A stretch of DNA of 52,500 bases, taken from assembly GCF_964340395.1 (NCBI RefSeq), contig NC_135558.1, positions 2,792,501-2,845,000 on the forward strand. The letters run 5' to 3'. This DNA comes from Glandiceps talaboti. Taxonomy: Eukaryota > Hemichordata > Enteropneusta > Spengelidae. The notes under the pieces are model-generated. The model was not told the origin of the DNA, did not search any database, and saw nothing but the letters and a program-made list of their open reading frames with translations. The position numbers and the translations under genes were made by a program. Below, piece after piece: positions 1 to 12,526 of the stretch (position 1 is the first letter of the stretch; every line of letters begins with the position of its first letter).

Positions 1-832
1 GACATTTAGTTCCGTGTAGGTGTAAATATGCAAATATATTAACAAGAATTTTCTAATATTAAGCTAGTACTTTAAATTCACATCGGTTGGTATTAATTTT
101 TTTTTAGTCCTTTAAAATCATCATCTTCGTGTCGTGCTGACTAACTAACAGCTAAAACGAAATGCTTCCATATAACTACAAATGTACATCGCATCGGGCA
201 TACTTACACGATGATTTTATGTTTATATGCTGACAAGCTCACGACTCTTTGACGTTTGAAATCGAATAGAGGTGGGCGATAATTCCACGATGATTCAACT
301 TCAGCTTTTAATAATTCAAGGCGTTTACTAATACTACAACAATAAGTATACCGCCGGCCGGTGGGTCAACGAACGCATTCCTGTATCAGGCTAGGCTTCA
401 TCTTTCTTTTCCTTCACAGCAACAGTCTTAATAACTTTTTCTTTTTAGTAATAATCACTTTCCCGCTAAAATCATTGAGAATTTTTTATATTTAAATTGT
501 CAGACAAAATTCTCCTAGTCCTCGCTTTTTGTTGTTGTTGCAAATCTGAAAATTGTTTTAAGAAATAATGTCGGACCGGCCTTTATGCACTGTTGGCGTG
601 AACGAGAGTTCCAATTTTTTAGTCTGTGTGATACTAAAATAGTTGTATGTCTTAAATTCTGTCAATGTTGATGTTTAATATAGAGAGGTTCTACTCTACA
701 AAAAGTCAGTTACGGTTACTTTCAAGGGTTATAGATGGTATTTGTCATCGTTTATATACAAGCCGACAAAGGACATATGGTCTCTCATCATTTTTATCAA
801 GTATAATGTGGTGCCTCTTATAACTGTCTTCC

Positions 833-873
833 TTGTTTGTTTGTTTGTTTGTTTGTTTGTTTGTTTGTTTGTT
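833..873. repeat. (TTGT)n microsatellite
   Basis: About ten uninterrupted TTGT units. Confidence 0.95.
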
Positions 874-1420
874 ATTGAGTGACATGGTAGTATCATGTCG
901 CAGGTTGCAGTTAGCAAAGCCTCATGCGCAGCTGTTACTATCATTTTTCCAAAAAATATTAGGCCACGGTGAAGCTTTCAATAAGTTCTTGATATTTCTT
1001 GACACATGAATATGTACCAATGTTCTTGGAAATATCGTTAGTTTTTGTAGCATATACCTATTAAATCTTTTAGACGCCGCTGTTGTGATAATACAGTTTG
1101 CCAATAAACTACCTAATTAGACATCAGACTATGTCGACTGTCTAATTTTGTCGCGTTCTGGCGATTCCCGTGACAGTTAATGTTAACTCTTACAAAAAAC
1201 GGACAGTAATTCGGCCTGCCGTAAAAAGGCTAGGTATATGATAACGTTTGCAACGCTGTATATTGCCTACTTTTGAGTTATCTTTTGAGCCCTGAGATAT
1301 TGCAGTCACAGGGTCCGAAAAGACCAAATGTAAGCCGACGTGTATTATCAAACAGTAGAATATACAGCCAATACTTTGATGATCAAATACACACACCAAT
1401 ATATTTCCATATGTATAATG

Positions 1421-1505
1421 TACATACATACATACATACATACATACATACATACATACATACATACATACATACATACATACATACATACATACATACA
1501 TACAT

Positions 1506-1558
<53 letters not shown>

Positions 1559-1655
1559 TACATACATACATACATACATACATACATACATACATACATA
1601 CATACATACATACATACATACATACATACATACATACAAACATACATACATACAT

Positions 1656-1694
<39 letters not shown>

Positions 1695-1695
1695 C
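1421..1695. repeat. Compound (TACA)n/(CA)n microsatellite
   Basis: Two long TACA blocks are each followed by a CA block, so the order is TACA-CA-TACA-CA, with one CAAA interruption near 1637. Repetitive open frames (YIHT or MYVC units) run through it on both strands and are not genes. Confidence 0.98.
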
Positions 1696-4003
1696 TTTCT
1701 TCACATTCACACACTCTCACATAGAAATGCATATTTAACACTACAGAGGATGCGAAGCTATTTCCGTTTTTCGTATTCAAAAGATTATCATATGCATCTG
1801 AATTATCAAAATTTGAATATTTCAGCATTAATATATGCATGAGTTTTAAACGGTATGATATTAATCCTGGCAGTTTGAAACCCTTCTCTTAAGCCAATAA
1901 ACGATCAAAAAGGCTTGATTAACACGGAAAATTAAAAAAAATTAAGAGGTATACCAACACAATCAATTTTTCAGTGTCTACTAAATAAATATGAGATTGT
2001 GTTCTCCGATACTATTGTTTACGCATATCTGTATATATATATAAATTCACCCTTATATGCAAAATAGAAGCACCAACCGTTGTTTTACGTGGCCTACACG
2101 TATACGGTATATAAATAGACTAATACTCAGAGTAAATGGTTGGGGTGCACACAAACTGAACCACTACTATTTAATATTAATTTACTATGACGAAATATTG
2201 ATTTACAAAATGCGACTTTTACCTTACTCACGTCGCCTTCCCCTAATTATCGGTTACATTGCTATTTGTTATTGAAGTACTTTTGAACATATCTATTGAA
2301 CATCAATCGTTTTTATTTATTTTACTTTTCAGGTTAGGAAAGCTGAATGCCGCATATCACGATGACACCTATCAGCAGAGAGTATAAATGGCGTCTTTCG
2401 CTGTTCGATTTCCCAGGATGCAATATTCTTTCCGTGTTGTTCTGTAACCTGCACCCGTCAGGTGAAGATAAAAAAGATGATGCTCATCACAGTATACTTC
2501 GTTATACTTGAGAAGTCACTATTGTTCATTTAATGCGACATCTATTGACGGTTTCTGTTAGTGATAGAGTGAAATCGACACGGGCATCATATCAAGCCCA
2601 TGCATATTAATAGGATCGATAATTAAAACTGTGTCATCCCTGTCCATTTCATTAAAAACCAAGAGTGTTGATCATTTTTCAAACCTACTGGCACCTTAAT
2701 TAGCAATACCTAGCCTTAATTATCTAACTGAGACTTCCCACACTCATCACTGATCACATTCCGAAAAAATAACAGCAAAGACTTTGACGTTTTCGTCAAC
2801 GAAGCGCCGCTGTTAGGATTAATCGATACATGGGGACAGAAATTGTGTAATACCCGTAATGGAGCCCCTCTCTTGCCAACAACACACAGCAATTAATATA
2901 GCATTAACTGTTGTCTATTGCTTGACAAGATTGTCATTGTGTGTACGCTACAGTATTTCATTCTCCGATGATGAATTAATAGGTTTCGAATACAAAACTC
3001 ATCTCGGAATGTGCCCGAGAAGGTTAGAACGTCGAAGGTTATTGGTCGTTAGACTGTTAGGAGAATTCAATTGTCTTTACAAAGAGACTGTTGAGGTGGA
3101 CTTAAATCAACTTTTCGCTGACAACTTAGTATTGGAATTACCGGAGTCTTCATGCTCATGATAATTACTCATAATTCAAATTTAATGTGTCATTTCCAAT
3201 TCGTGTGACCTTCATCATGGAATCATCCATGATCATTTTTCACTTACATTGCTACCTCGATGTGGTTTTTTTTAAGTTTATGAATATAATGTGACACTGA
3301 TATGTGATATTTACGGAATGTAATATACGAATACAAGTAATCGAATTCATTTTGGGTGATCACCTGGGTGATTCGCGCTTTCATTTCTTTCACGCAGAAC
3401 TTTATCGAGTCTGTATTATTTGGAGGTTAACGCACATCGGACAGACCGTTGTTGGCAGCCCAAATATTTCTAAGTTTAGATTACGTACTTGTGGGTTGAA
3501 TGATATAGCATCTGTTATAGACTCAAGAACAAAGAATGTTTTGAGAATGTTTGATGTCGAACTGTCTATTACTATGGCTTGGTTAACGTGTGTGAATCCA
3601 GCTGTCACGCAGGCCGGACAGATACATGTATATATATTGCCGTGGCTGATGTACTTTCGACGATGCGCAGAGCAATCTGTCTAGCTATCACTTAATATTC
3701 TATCGATTTCGTCGTTAAAACGCGCTGTGTCATAACAGTTCTGTCATTTGAAATGCTGCCATGTTTCAAGGTTTTTGTTCTGTCATTATCCCGAACACTT
3801 TACGGCTAATGTTACAATATGATATACGATAGTAAATACAGCTCGAAAAGAGCACTTTACCTTCAATTTGTAGGTAAACAGACCTCGATCACAATTGGTC
3901 CCTTCCCAGCAACTGTGCAATCGAAACAAAACTTCCCATCCTGCATGATGCTGTCTTTGCCTCTCATTAAGATATACGTGCCCATAATGATATATAAATA
4001 CAG

Positions 4004-4014
4004 AAAAAGGATAT
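4004..4014 (-). promoter_or_regulatory. U12-type AT-AC 5' splice site
   Basis: Read on the minus strand the intron begins ATATCCTTTTT, identical to the minor-spliceosome AT-AC donor consensus (ATATCCTTT). There is no GT at the place where the Cav2 homology stops. Minor-class introns are known in voltage-gated sodium and calcium channel genes, and vertebrate CACNA1 genes have one just before IS1. The matching acceptor (ending AC) should precede the PFEY exon and is not in view. Confidence 0.9.
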
Positions 4015-4212
4015 GGCCATTCTGTAATCTTCTTGGCGTACTTTCGTATAAAGTTGTCTTCACTAAAAATAAACAATGATCTGGTCCTAGGTGTTTTTTT
4101 ATCCTCAAACTGTTTCCTGGCGATAGAGGAGCGGGAGCCCGTAGCTGCCTCCTGTCCCTGTGTAGCACCGTCCACACTTTCTCCCTGGCCGCCATACGCG
4201 AACGTTGCCATC
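4015..4212 (-). CDS. First coding exon of a Cav2-type voltage-gated calcium channel alpha-1 subunit (partial)
   Basis: The pore-forming alpha-1 subunit of Cav2 (P/Q-, N-, R-type; cacophony in flies) is a plasma-membrane protein that admits calcium at presynaptic terminals. Seen: an acceptor (tttttctcggccag) is followed by G and ATG at 4211, then 65 codons and two extra bases. The first 40 residues are a variable cytosolic tail starting MATFAYGG, with GG near the start as in vertebrate Cav2. Residues 43-52 are [10 protein letters not shown]-like, followed by [15 protein letters not shown], the Cav2 hallmark immediately before transmembrane segment IS1. Cav1 and Cav3 differ here. The exon ends TGG CC, where Cav2 proteins continue with PFEY. 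The next bases, ATATCC, start a minor-class intron. The frame running past this point (YPFSVFIY...) is intronic read-through. No IS1 exon was found between 4014 and 1, so the gene leaves the window on the left. Start choice: the ATG has G at +4, and an acceptor just upstream suggests a 5' leader intron. Confidence 0.93.
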
Positions 4213-5420
4213 CTGGCCGAGAAAAAAGAACACACATCAGTTGACAAAATTCACTATTAGACATGGGTGACGTCTTCACTTTCACCATACATTATGTCCA
4301 TTTCATACACACGATTTCATCAGTCACCAAATACTTCGAAAAGAACGCGGGTCAGACTGCTGCATGCTACACACAAATATGTACATATTACCTATTAATA
4401 TTTCATGGTATGCAAATTTTGTCGACAGGTTCTGTCGACGGAACAACGTCCAATGGCTATTCTTATGCAAATGAAGCACGCAGGCTATTGTGACTGTTAA
4501 GAGCTCCGTTGTGACACTGTAATATACATTGATAAAAAATAATATCCCGAACTTAGCCAATTGAATAGATGACTTGATGGAAAACGATAAATTGAACACG
4601 GAAATGGTTGTGATAGGTGTCAAACACGATAGTTATTGTAGAAGCACCTTATATGCGAACACTGAACGATAAAGATACGGCTATGCACTGCAGGTACACA
4701 TAACTGATTAAACATGGCCGACAAGCTACTCGTCGCCCTATATATACTTATTCTCCGATACACGATAACAACATAGCATCACACAACACAGCTATCGTGT
4801 GACAGCAAATAATTGAATTCAGATGGGGGTGTTTAATATTTTAATTTACTAAATATAATTTCAAACATTCTGGCTGTCATTGTTCATACGGTTTTGTCCG
4901 CCTATAGTCAGCGAGCACATATGCATAGCCAACTGTCAGATCGATATGTTGTGCAGCGTCAGCTCGCAACGTTTCGGTATAATTGTATTAATTCATTTAT
5001 ACAACAATGCTGCCTCTGTGCAAAGTATATTCGATAAATATTTCTCCATCATAAAATCTTGACAAAGGCTCGTATCCTAGTACATTAAGTCAGTATGAAT
5101 GGCAATAACATGTGATTGGCCATATGGAATAAAATGAATTGATGACAGAGTTCATATGATATTTGTGTATCGAACAGGCAGCAAGGAAGATATGGTACTA
5201 AAAACAGATCGTTTTTGAGTTTGAGTTTGAATTTAGCACATGATTGTAAGGCCGTGTTGCCTTTCTGATATGAAATTATCAAACATAATCATAACTACTT
5301 ATGCATACTCATAAATAATTATGCATGATTACACAGAGCATGAATACCTGAATAAACGTCATAGGCAGGATTCAGTGTAACCACAACACTATAAATATCA
5401 ATTGATTTCAGTGTTCGATA

Positions 5421-5435
5421 CCCCCCCCCCCCCCC
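5421..5435. repeat. Homopolymer C15
   Basis: Fifteen consecutive C residues on the plus strand. Runs like this are often mis-sized in assemblies. Confidence 0.95.
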
Positions 5436-5675
5436 GCTATTCTGCTCCAGGGAGAAGCTTACTTTAGGTCGGGACTGAATTTGACTGGAATGGAGTAAAT
5501 TCGAATTCATTTCTGATTATATCAGGTACCTAACGCTGTTTAGTGCTCAGACGTTGTGAAATGCTAATTAAATAACACATGCTACACTGTCCTAACACCG
5601 TCGGACTTTGCACCTGTCGGAGCTGATAGCATGAAACATATCGATCAAATATTCCTAGAATACAGTGGTAAAACT

Positions 5676-5677
<2 letters not shown>

Positions 5678-5732
<55 letters not shown>

Positions 5733-5744
5733 GTAATAGTAATA
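5678..5744. repeat. (AAT)n microsatellite
   Basis: About eighteen AAT units, then TAG/TAA variant units at the 3' end. Confidence 0.97.
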
Positions 5745-8459
5745 CGATAATTCACAAAACCAAGGACTACCTCAACGATTGAAATATTAACAATTGTGTA
5801 TGCGAAATACTGAATACGTCCTTCAATACTCATACCAATTTTAGACCAGATATTTTACAACAAACAGCGATACGAATATGTTGTAAATCATATGAAAATT
5901 ACTGGCCTACATCTGACGTCATTTTAACATTATGTTCCAGTTTAAAATAGTTATTCCAGTTGATGAAATTATTGGCCTAAATATGACAAAATTCTAACAT
6001 TTATTGTAAATTTCAGACTAAGAAAGTCAATAGCATTCTATTTTAACAAAATAAATACATAACTATTTATATAACTGAAGGCGACAGAACGTCACAGTCT
6101 TTGTATTCAGTTTAATAAATATTGCCTTCAAATGTGTCAAATGAATTTACATACGTCAATGTATATCACATATAAAGTATATCATGTTAATTATTATAAT
6201 GCAAGCCATGGGACGAACTTGGTATTTAGATAGTAAAGGTCATAGGTTGAAGGTCAGGTTACTGTGTTGGAGGTCACTTGTACCATTGCATAGGTTAAAG
6301 CTACGAGAGGTTGTGATAATTAATTTCCAGGAGAAATCAATTCAGAACTCTACCGCAAAACTTAGGACTCCTTGCAGCTGTTTTTGCTTGTGAACAATAA
6401 GTTATGTCGCTGTCACTCAACGAACAGTATATGTTTTCACACGTTGTCTGAGTCTTACTGTATTCTTGAACAATATTTCACTGCTATGAATTTGATATAC
6501 AGCCCTAATTTCATTCAAACTACAATTATATAAATGTACATGCAGTGCATGGAAAGTCAAACCACTCAAAAAATGTTCACATGCTTTAGTAAACATGACC
6601 AGAAAAGTAAACCATCACAAAGAATACATAAAAATGCCGGAAGTATCGGTGACTGTGATTTTCATTGATCCAATACAAAGTAGAACATTTCAACAAACAG
6701 CCTGGCCTAGTTACAAACCATTTACTTCTCGTATGAATGAATTGTATACAAAAACCAATGCAAAGAATGACGAGAAATCGACATACTCCGATCAAGAGTG
6801 GCGACGCAGCTATTTGTCTCTTCAACCGATACTAAATACGTCCATTTACAAATATTTTCATGGCAGCAGGTGGACAATGATGATGAAAAGATATATAACT
6901 GTGAATTGTCCTGACGTTCCCTCCTTGCTGATGACGTAATAATGTCTTTTGTTGGGTCGCTCAAGAAATTGAAATATGAACGTGATTGGACAATATTTTT
7001 TGCGCCATGTAGACATCCATGAAAAATACAAACGACTGAAAACTTCTGTCAATAATCATATTCCAAGTGAATGACATTTTGAATAAACGTTTCCGTTTCA
7101 AAATTTTATGAAAATGAAGTTTGAGGAAGAAAATTTGGTGAAGCGTTTCACTGCCTTGACTTGTCAAATGTATGCAAGTACATCTTTATTACGAGAGCAT
7201 TTTCTGCCTACTAACTGAATTGAAAGAGGTCAAACAGAATCATGTAGCAGACGAATTTATCAAATATCAATATTTATTTTGCATACACAAACCCTGCTGA
7301 ATATGTCATGACCCCAAAGCGCCCTCTTTGACTTAAAATGTAAATTCAATAAGCATACAAATATCTCACCAAATATCACGTGAACTGACATCATTTTAAA
7401 TGGTGTTATGAAGAGGTCGCGAACCGTAATAAAGTTGTAATCAGTAAATAATGCTATCACCCAATGAAGTCTACAAGGACGTTTTTGTCCTTTATACAGA
7501 CACATGATCGGTTTGTAGCCTACGCGAATATAAGGTAAACGGCTGTCAGCGTCGCATATCTTATTTTACCAGCATATGTCGACAAGACGTATTTATATTG
7601 CTGACCATACCGTCACAATTATAGCTTAGGTGTTGTAACCTAGGATGCGAAAACGAGGCAAATAGCTCATTTGCATTGGATATTAAGAACGACAGTAAAT
7701 GACTATAACAGACAAATGCTAAAGTAAAGTCATCCAGCAATAACATCGACAAATGAAATTAAATGTGCGGTGTTCGACTTAACTACACAAGCGACCAATG
7801 ATATTTTCACAGCAACAGTTTCCGAAAGTACACACATGTATTCAGCAAATTACCCACCCTCTAAATTACATACTTGTATACATCAACAACCCTCCCTCTA
7901 TTATACGATTCGTATGTTCATATTGAGTTGAATGTCACATTTGAATACTGACTACCCGTAGAAATAAAAAAAAAAGCCAGTGGCATTTATACATTGACGG
8001 CAATAAGTGAACATCTTTACTCCGTAATAAACTAAGGTGTTTATTTATAATTAAACGAGCAGTGCAACGTGGCCATTTAAATTACAGCATGCAGAAGAAC
8101 TGTTTTTATACTACTGACAGTTAATACAGTCACTGAAAGCTCATCTCCTCCTTAAAAGACAAAAAATGCTCTACCTTAACTTTACACAACAAATAAAAAC
8201 AACACAGCATGGTTAAATTAATTGAACGTTGATAAGTGCATGTCATAGAAGTATTCATTAATTAATTTATTCACAAACGTAAGAAAGCGATGTTATTCAA
8301 ATGTGTAATAGTGGGATACCCCAACGTCCTTACCTCTGGACCCCTAGTAGCCTGCAGTGTTATTTCGGGACGAGAAAGAGAAAGACAGAAATGGGGGAAA
8401 GTCACAGAAACAGCAAGAGACAGAGACAGAAACACGGACAGACATACGGAGACACACGA

Positions 8460-8518
8460 TGGAGAGAGACAGAGAGAGAGAGAGACAGACAGAGAGACAG
8501 AGAGAGAGAGAGACAGAC

Positions 8519-8591
<73 letters not shown>

Positions 8592-8593
8592 TA
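8460..8593. repeat. (GA)n/(GACA)n purine-rich microsatellite
   Basis: Mixed GAGA and GACA units resolve into a pure GACA run from about 8539. All strand-specific purines make it a candidate triplex-forming tract. Long Arg/Glu/Thr-rich frames here are artefacts of the repeat. Confidence 0.95.
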
Positions 8594-8788
8594 TACAAAC
8601 AAACGGATAGAATCAGATAAAACGAGGCCGAAAAGGGAAAGAGGAATGAGGGGAGTAGGGCAAAGTTGATAGAGAATGAAGATGAATTTGTAATAGCGGT
8701 AGAGAAAAGATGGGACACATTTAGATACAGAGAAAAAAACAGACGAGAGACAAACGCGCACACATGGACATGAACATAGACGCGAACA

Positions 8789-8853
8789 TAGACACAGACA
8801 CAGACACAGACACAGACACAGACACAGACACAGACACAGACACAGACACAGAT
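8789..8853. repeat. (ACAGAC)n hexanucleotide repeat
   Basis: About ten hexamer units, about 200 bp from the GACA array. The shared GACA core suggests the two arose by local spread of one motif. Confidence 0.95.
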
Positions 8854-9092
8854 ACACACATAGACAAAATGACACAGAAAAGTGTTGGAAAGAAGAGAGA
8901 GATATGAATTAGAATTTACATGCATTAAAAGTAGAAGATGACGACACGGTCTTTGAATTTCACAAAACAACATTTCACATCTACGTGATACACATTTTCT
9001 CGTGCAACAAAATTAAACGTAAATATGGGATGAAGCTGTATATATGTTGATTAGGTTAGCTGACTTTAGGAATTCAGTCGTGTATAAGAAGT

Positions 9093-9110
9093 GACCACTA
9101 GAGGGCGCCT
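9093..9110 (+). promoter_or_regulatory. CTCF-like site
   Basis: GACCACTAGAGGGCGCCT fits the core CCASYAGRKGGCR of the CTCF zinc-finger insulator protein, which is present in most bilaterians. The match is by eye, with no binding evidence. Confidence 0.5.
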
Positions 9111-11031
9111 AGCTAACTACGCTCTATTCCGCTCAGAATTCTGCCGATGATGATGGTAGAGAGTTGTACATGCTATCAGCATCACATATTTAATTCATTG
9201 TACCTCTTTTAAAAAGTATACATTATTTAAGCCTAGATCCTAGTGTACGGTCATTTGGAAGGAAAATGTATAAATAATTATCCTGGCACTGATGAGGCAG
9301 CTGGAGGCCAAGAAAGAATTTTTTAGATTTGAAGAAAACAATACTTTGACAAATGTACAATTCAACAAACGAACACTTTAAGGGATTTGGGCTAAATCTG
9401 AGCGTTTTGTTGTATTATTTTATTTCATTTTAAGTATTATACATTGTTATTCTACTCACCGACACGTGTTTAATTATAACTAGTAACCATGACATTTATG
9501 GCATAGCAGTTAGACAGACTAAATGAATTATGCTGTGACGTATTCATTGGGTGCGTCCCATAATTGCCTTGCATTATGAATGAAAATGAAACCTACCGAT
9601 TCTATACGGAGATGTATATTTTACTATATACAATTATATAACTACAATAATACTAGACAAGTGTTGTGTAAGTATTTATTGACTAGATAAAAATGGGTCT
9701 CAAATTGACACGTGTCCCTTTCAAGGTAGTTCTAAAATGCTGATAATGACCTTTGGGTTTTTTTATTTATAGAGAGTGGGCTCATGAGACATAGTATGGT
9801 ACAAATTATGCAAAGAAACGGTCGCGTAATCCTTAAAAATGACAGTTTTTCAGTCGTTATCCCTTCGAATTTACTTCGTGTGTTTTCGGGTATTACCGGC
9901 CATTCCTTTGCCACGAAATTACGTGACGTCATTATTCTTACCACTATTGTACTATAGTATTAAAGGTTCTAAAGTTGTTGAAAACACACCACACCACCAA
10001 AGTGATATTACTGATAAATTGGACACAGTTTCGATAGTTTCAGAAATTACTTATTTTTATCCACAGAGTTATACTTTCGTAATGCTATTTTTTCCGGATA
10101 ACATGTCTGCATTCATAATAAGAATCTTCAGGGCATACCTAAAGACCCGTAATTCAATACCAGGTTATCGCATATATCTAATAAACACATTAGTTATCAG
10201 TAGGAATCAGAAATGTGTATTTTTATACACACTTTACTCCATTGGTTCGTTATATGTAAGACAGACAGGTCAAGATGAAAATTACAAGCTGACCCCTTAC
10301 GGTCTCTTTCTTTGAAAAATCGAAATGTGTCGGTTTAAAGTTTCGTTAGCAAAGTGCCAAACAATGAATGATGTATGTCTGTACTCTCCTGAAGAGTAGC
10401 AAAGACATACCTAAAGTCTCTTGAATCCCCCTTGAATGGCTAAAGTCCCTGTCTATAAACGGTTGATAAATGTTCTTATGTGACCTCTGACCTTTTAGCA
10501 ATCATTTCTGGAGTCACCAATAATAATTAGAAGTTCTGTGTTTGAGAAGAATAAAGCTCTGATTTGCTAGAAGGATTCATTGCACACATCCTTATCTTAC
10601 AATACAGCCAATGGGTTTATATTTAGAACCATCATGAAATAAGTTATGAATATTGTTCATTTATACTGTCCTATGAAACAAGGTATTTGAAACGTACCTC
10701 ATCTATATGAAGAAAAACTACCAAAATGTAGATTTTAACGAATTTGTACTCTGAGATCGACTTATAGAAGGGATCCAAAATCGAATTTTACACAAAAGTG
10801 TACATGTACATTATTTCCTGTAACCTTCTTAAAATCATGATACAAACAATAAATTGTTGAAATTGACAGAATGTGAACTCCAAATTAAGCATGTTGTCAA
10901 AGGATTAAGAAATGGATTAGAGCTGGGGGCCACGGGTCAGGTGAACAATTGTGTATGTGAACATGGCTAATTGGCCGCGGGTAATGCAGATAACTACCTC
11001 GGGTTATCAATGAGAACCCCAATATAGTATG

Positions 11032-11070
11032 GTCTTTTTTTCTTTCTTTTTTTTTTTCTTTTTTTTTTTT
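11032..11070. repeat. Oligopyrimidine (T-rich) tract
   Basis: Nearly pure T with a few C residues, in two blocks. Confidence 0.9.
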
Positions 11071-12159
11071 GGTTGATAAATGAATACATCATGAGAAACC
11101 CAATGGGACAATCCAACATCGGGCAACTTTATCAGTACCAAATCTCTACTGAGATACATCCGTTGTTCAGTCGAATAGAACTTAAACTGTGTCGGAGTTC
11201 GTTTAAAATTACATTCTGAACGTGTGAGTGTTACCGAGACGTATGGACTACTACGGAGTGAATACAGATTGGCTGAAAGATATCCGGGATTAAATTCTCA
11301 TTTGCAACCAAGAGACGAAGTACACTAAATCAATGCAAATGCACAGTTCTAACTGCCTGAACCCTACACAACGATATTCGTATCATAGAAACCATCAACA
11401 TTAAAAATAATTCATCAAAAAGCTGCTTCCGGGAATGGCATATCCCCCGCATACGTCCGCCATTAAACCTTTCACATTGATCAAACTGAACAGATGTATT
11501 GTACAGTGGTTGTTTGCCCCGGAGCGCTGCCACATCTTTTTCATTTAAAGTTCACGATTTGATGTACAGGTTCGATTTTGACAAGATAATTCAATTGAAG
11601 ACATAAAATTGGTTATTGAGGGAAATGATGATTTAAGATACCGATCACAATGGGTAAACCAAAGTTTATTCGAAAATGTAAAATCTTGTAATAGACGTAT
11701 GCTATTGGATTAAGCAAAAAATGGTTACAAAGGCAAGTAACATTTCTTGTAATTTTGCTATTTTTTTCATCCTGTGTTTTGAAATACATGCATAGATTAA
11801 TCCATTCTTATCAAATTTCTTTACCTTTGAACACTGTATGTACAATTAATCTTGGTTATAGTCTAAGTGGCCTTCACAAACTAAACCTTAGCTCAACAAC
11901 GGGAAATATTACAATCAAAGTAGGACCCTTTGTCTGACAGTTTGTGATAATTGCTGTTATATTTGTATAGTGTCCAGTCACGTGGCCACACTCCTAGGCC
12001 CCCTCATGAAGATGACAGAATCTCAACAGAGAAATTATAACACGTGCGTTTATAACACTAGAGCCTCTGCTATTCTGTTTAAGTGCGCATAAGTTGTAGA
12101 TACATGTACATACAGTCCTCACGAATCAGTCAAACCATAGACGCTTGGAAAACCAATTC

Positions 12160-12526
12160 TTTAAAGTGGCACAAGCTGAGTTCATAACTTTTTTTTTACT
12201 CAAATGAAAATACTTACATAAAATCTCTCTTAATTTTCTAGTATAAATGCCGATCCTCCACGCCTTCTATGACATTACAATTGTCTTCTGGCATTGTTAA
12301 AACAGTTGATTGTATAGTAGATATTTTCGAATTTTTTTACATACGTATGAAAAATTACGTTACTTCAATTCATGTATAAGTTATATTTTGATACCAGGGT
12401 TGAGTTCAGTCAGTTGCAAGTGATAGTTAAGTATGTTTCAGTTGGTACAATACTACAAGTGCGTTTTGGATGTGCAGCAAAATTTTACCCCCAAAAGGTA
12501 TGAATTCAGCTTGTGCCCCTTTAAAA
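12160..12526. mobile_element. Candidate MITE with about 27-bp terminal inverted repeats
   Basis: The left end reads TTAAAGTGGCACAAGCTGAG then TTCATA (12161-12186). The right end (12499-12525) is its reverse complement with two mismatches (TATGAATTCAGCTTGTGCCC then CTTTAA). The interior, about 310 bp, is AT-rich with no open frame. A similar end, TCAGCTTGTGCCACT, occurs once more near 49957, suggesting a dispersed family. The size and lack of coding fit a nonautonomous DNA transposon. Confidence 0.72.

Larger units (their letters stand above)
1..4003 (-). other. Part of the first large intron of the Cav2 gene
   Basis: This lies downstream of the channel exon in its sense. It holds the microsatellites at 833-873 and 1421-1695 and otherwise unremarkable AT-rich DNA. 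By eye I found no exon encoding the IS1-S2 region. A plus-strand acceptor-like site at 2334 (tttacttttcag) is followed by a short open stretch, LGKLNAAYHDDTYQQRV and a stop, which is too little to call a gene. A 126-codon plus-strand frame at 3304-3684 matches nothing I know. Confidence 0.6.
4213..8459. other. Noncoding DNA upstream of the Cav2 exon
   Basis: This would contain the promoter or leader exons of the channel gene if transcription starts nearby. I see no recognisable coding exon. It includes a C15 run at 5421-5435, an AAT array at 5678-5744, an exact CRE octamer at 5914-5921 and a CTCF-like core on the minus strand near 7315-7330 (AGAGGGCGC). Open frames such as 6595-6939 (114 codons) have no recognisable content. 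Confidence 0.5.
8854..12159. other. Noncoding DNA with one long unassigned open frame
   Basis: The longest open frame in the window outside repeats, 9839-10315 (+, 158 codons), lies here and overlaps a CRE octamer at 9924-9931. Its translation is rich in aromatic and hydrophobic residues with no motif I recognise and no clear splice or promoter context. A T-rich pyrimidine tract lies at 11032-11070. A minus-strand frame at 11330-11533 is also unrecognised. I see no supported gene. Confidence 0.45.

Noticed and set aside
1190-1842. Long open frames of MYVC and YIHT units
   Set aside because: They translate TACA/CA microsatellites.
2334-2461. Possible plus-strand exon after tttacttttcag
   Set aside because: All three frames stop within about 20 codons of the acceptor; only a noncoding leader exon would be possible.
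3304-3684. 126-codon plus-strand frame
   Set aside because: No recognisable motif, no splice or promoter context, and it lies within the putative channel intron.
3786-4014. Downstream continuation of the channel exon frame ([12 protein letters not shown]...)
   Set aside because: The Cav2 homology stops at the ATATCC donor, and the continuation shares nothing with segment IS1, so it is intron read-through.
8290-8973. Arg/Glu/Asp-Thr-rich frames and Cys/Leu/Val-rich minus frames
   Set aside because: They arise from GA/GACA and ACAGAC repeats.
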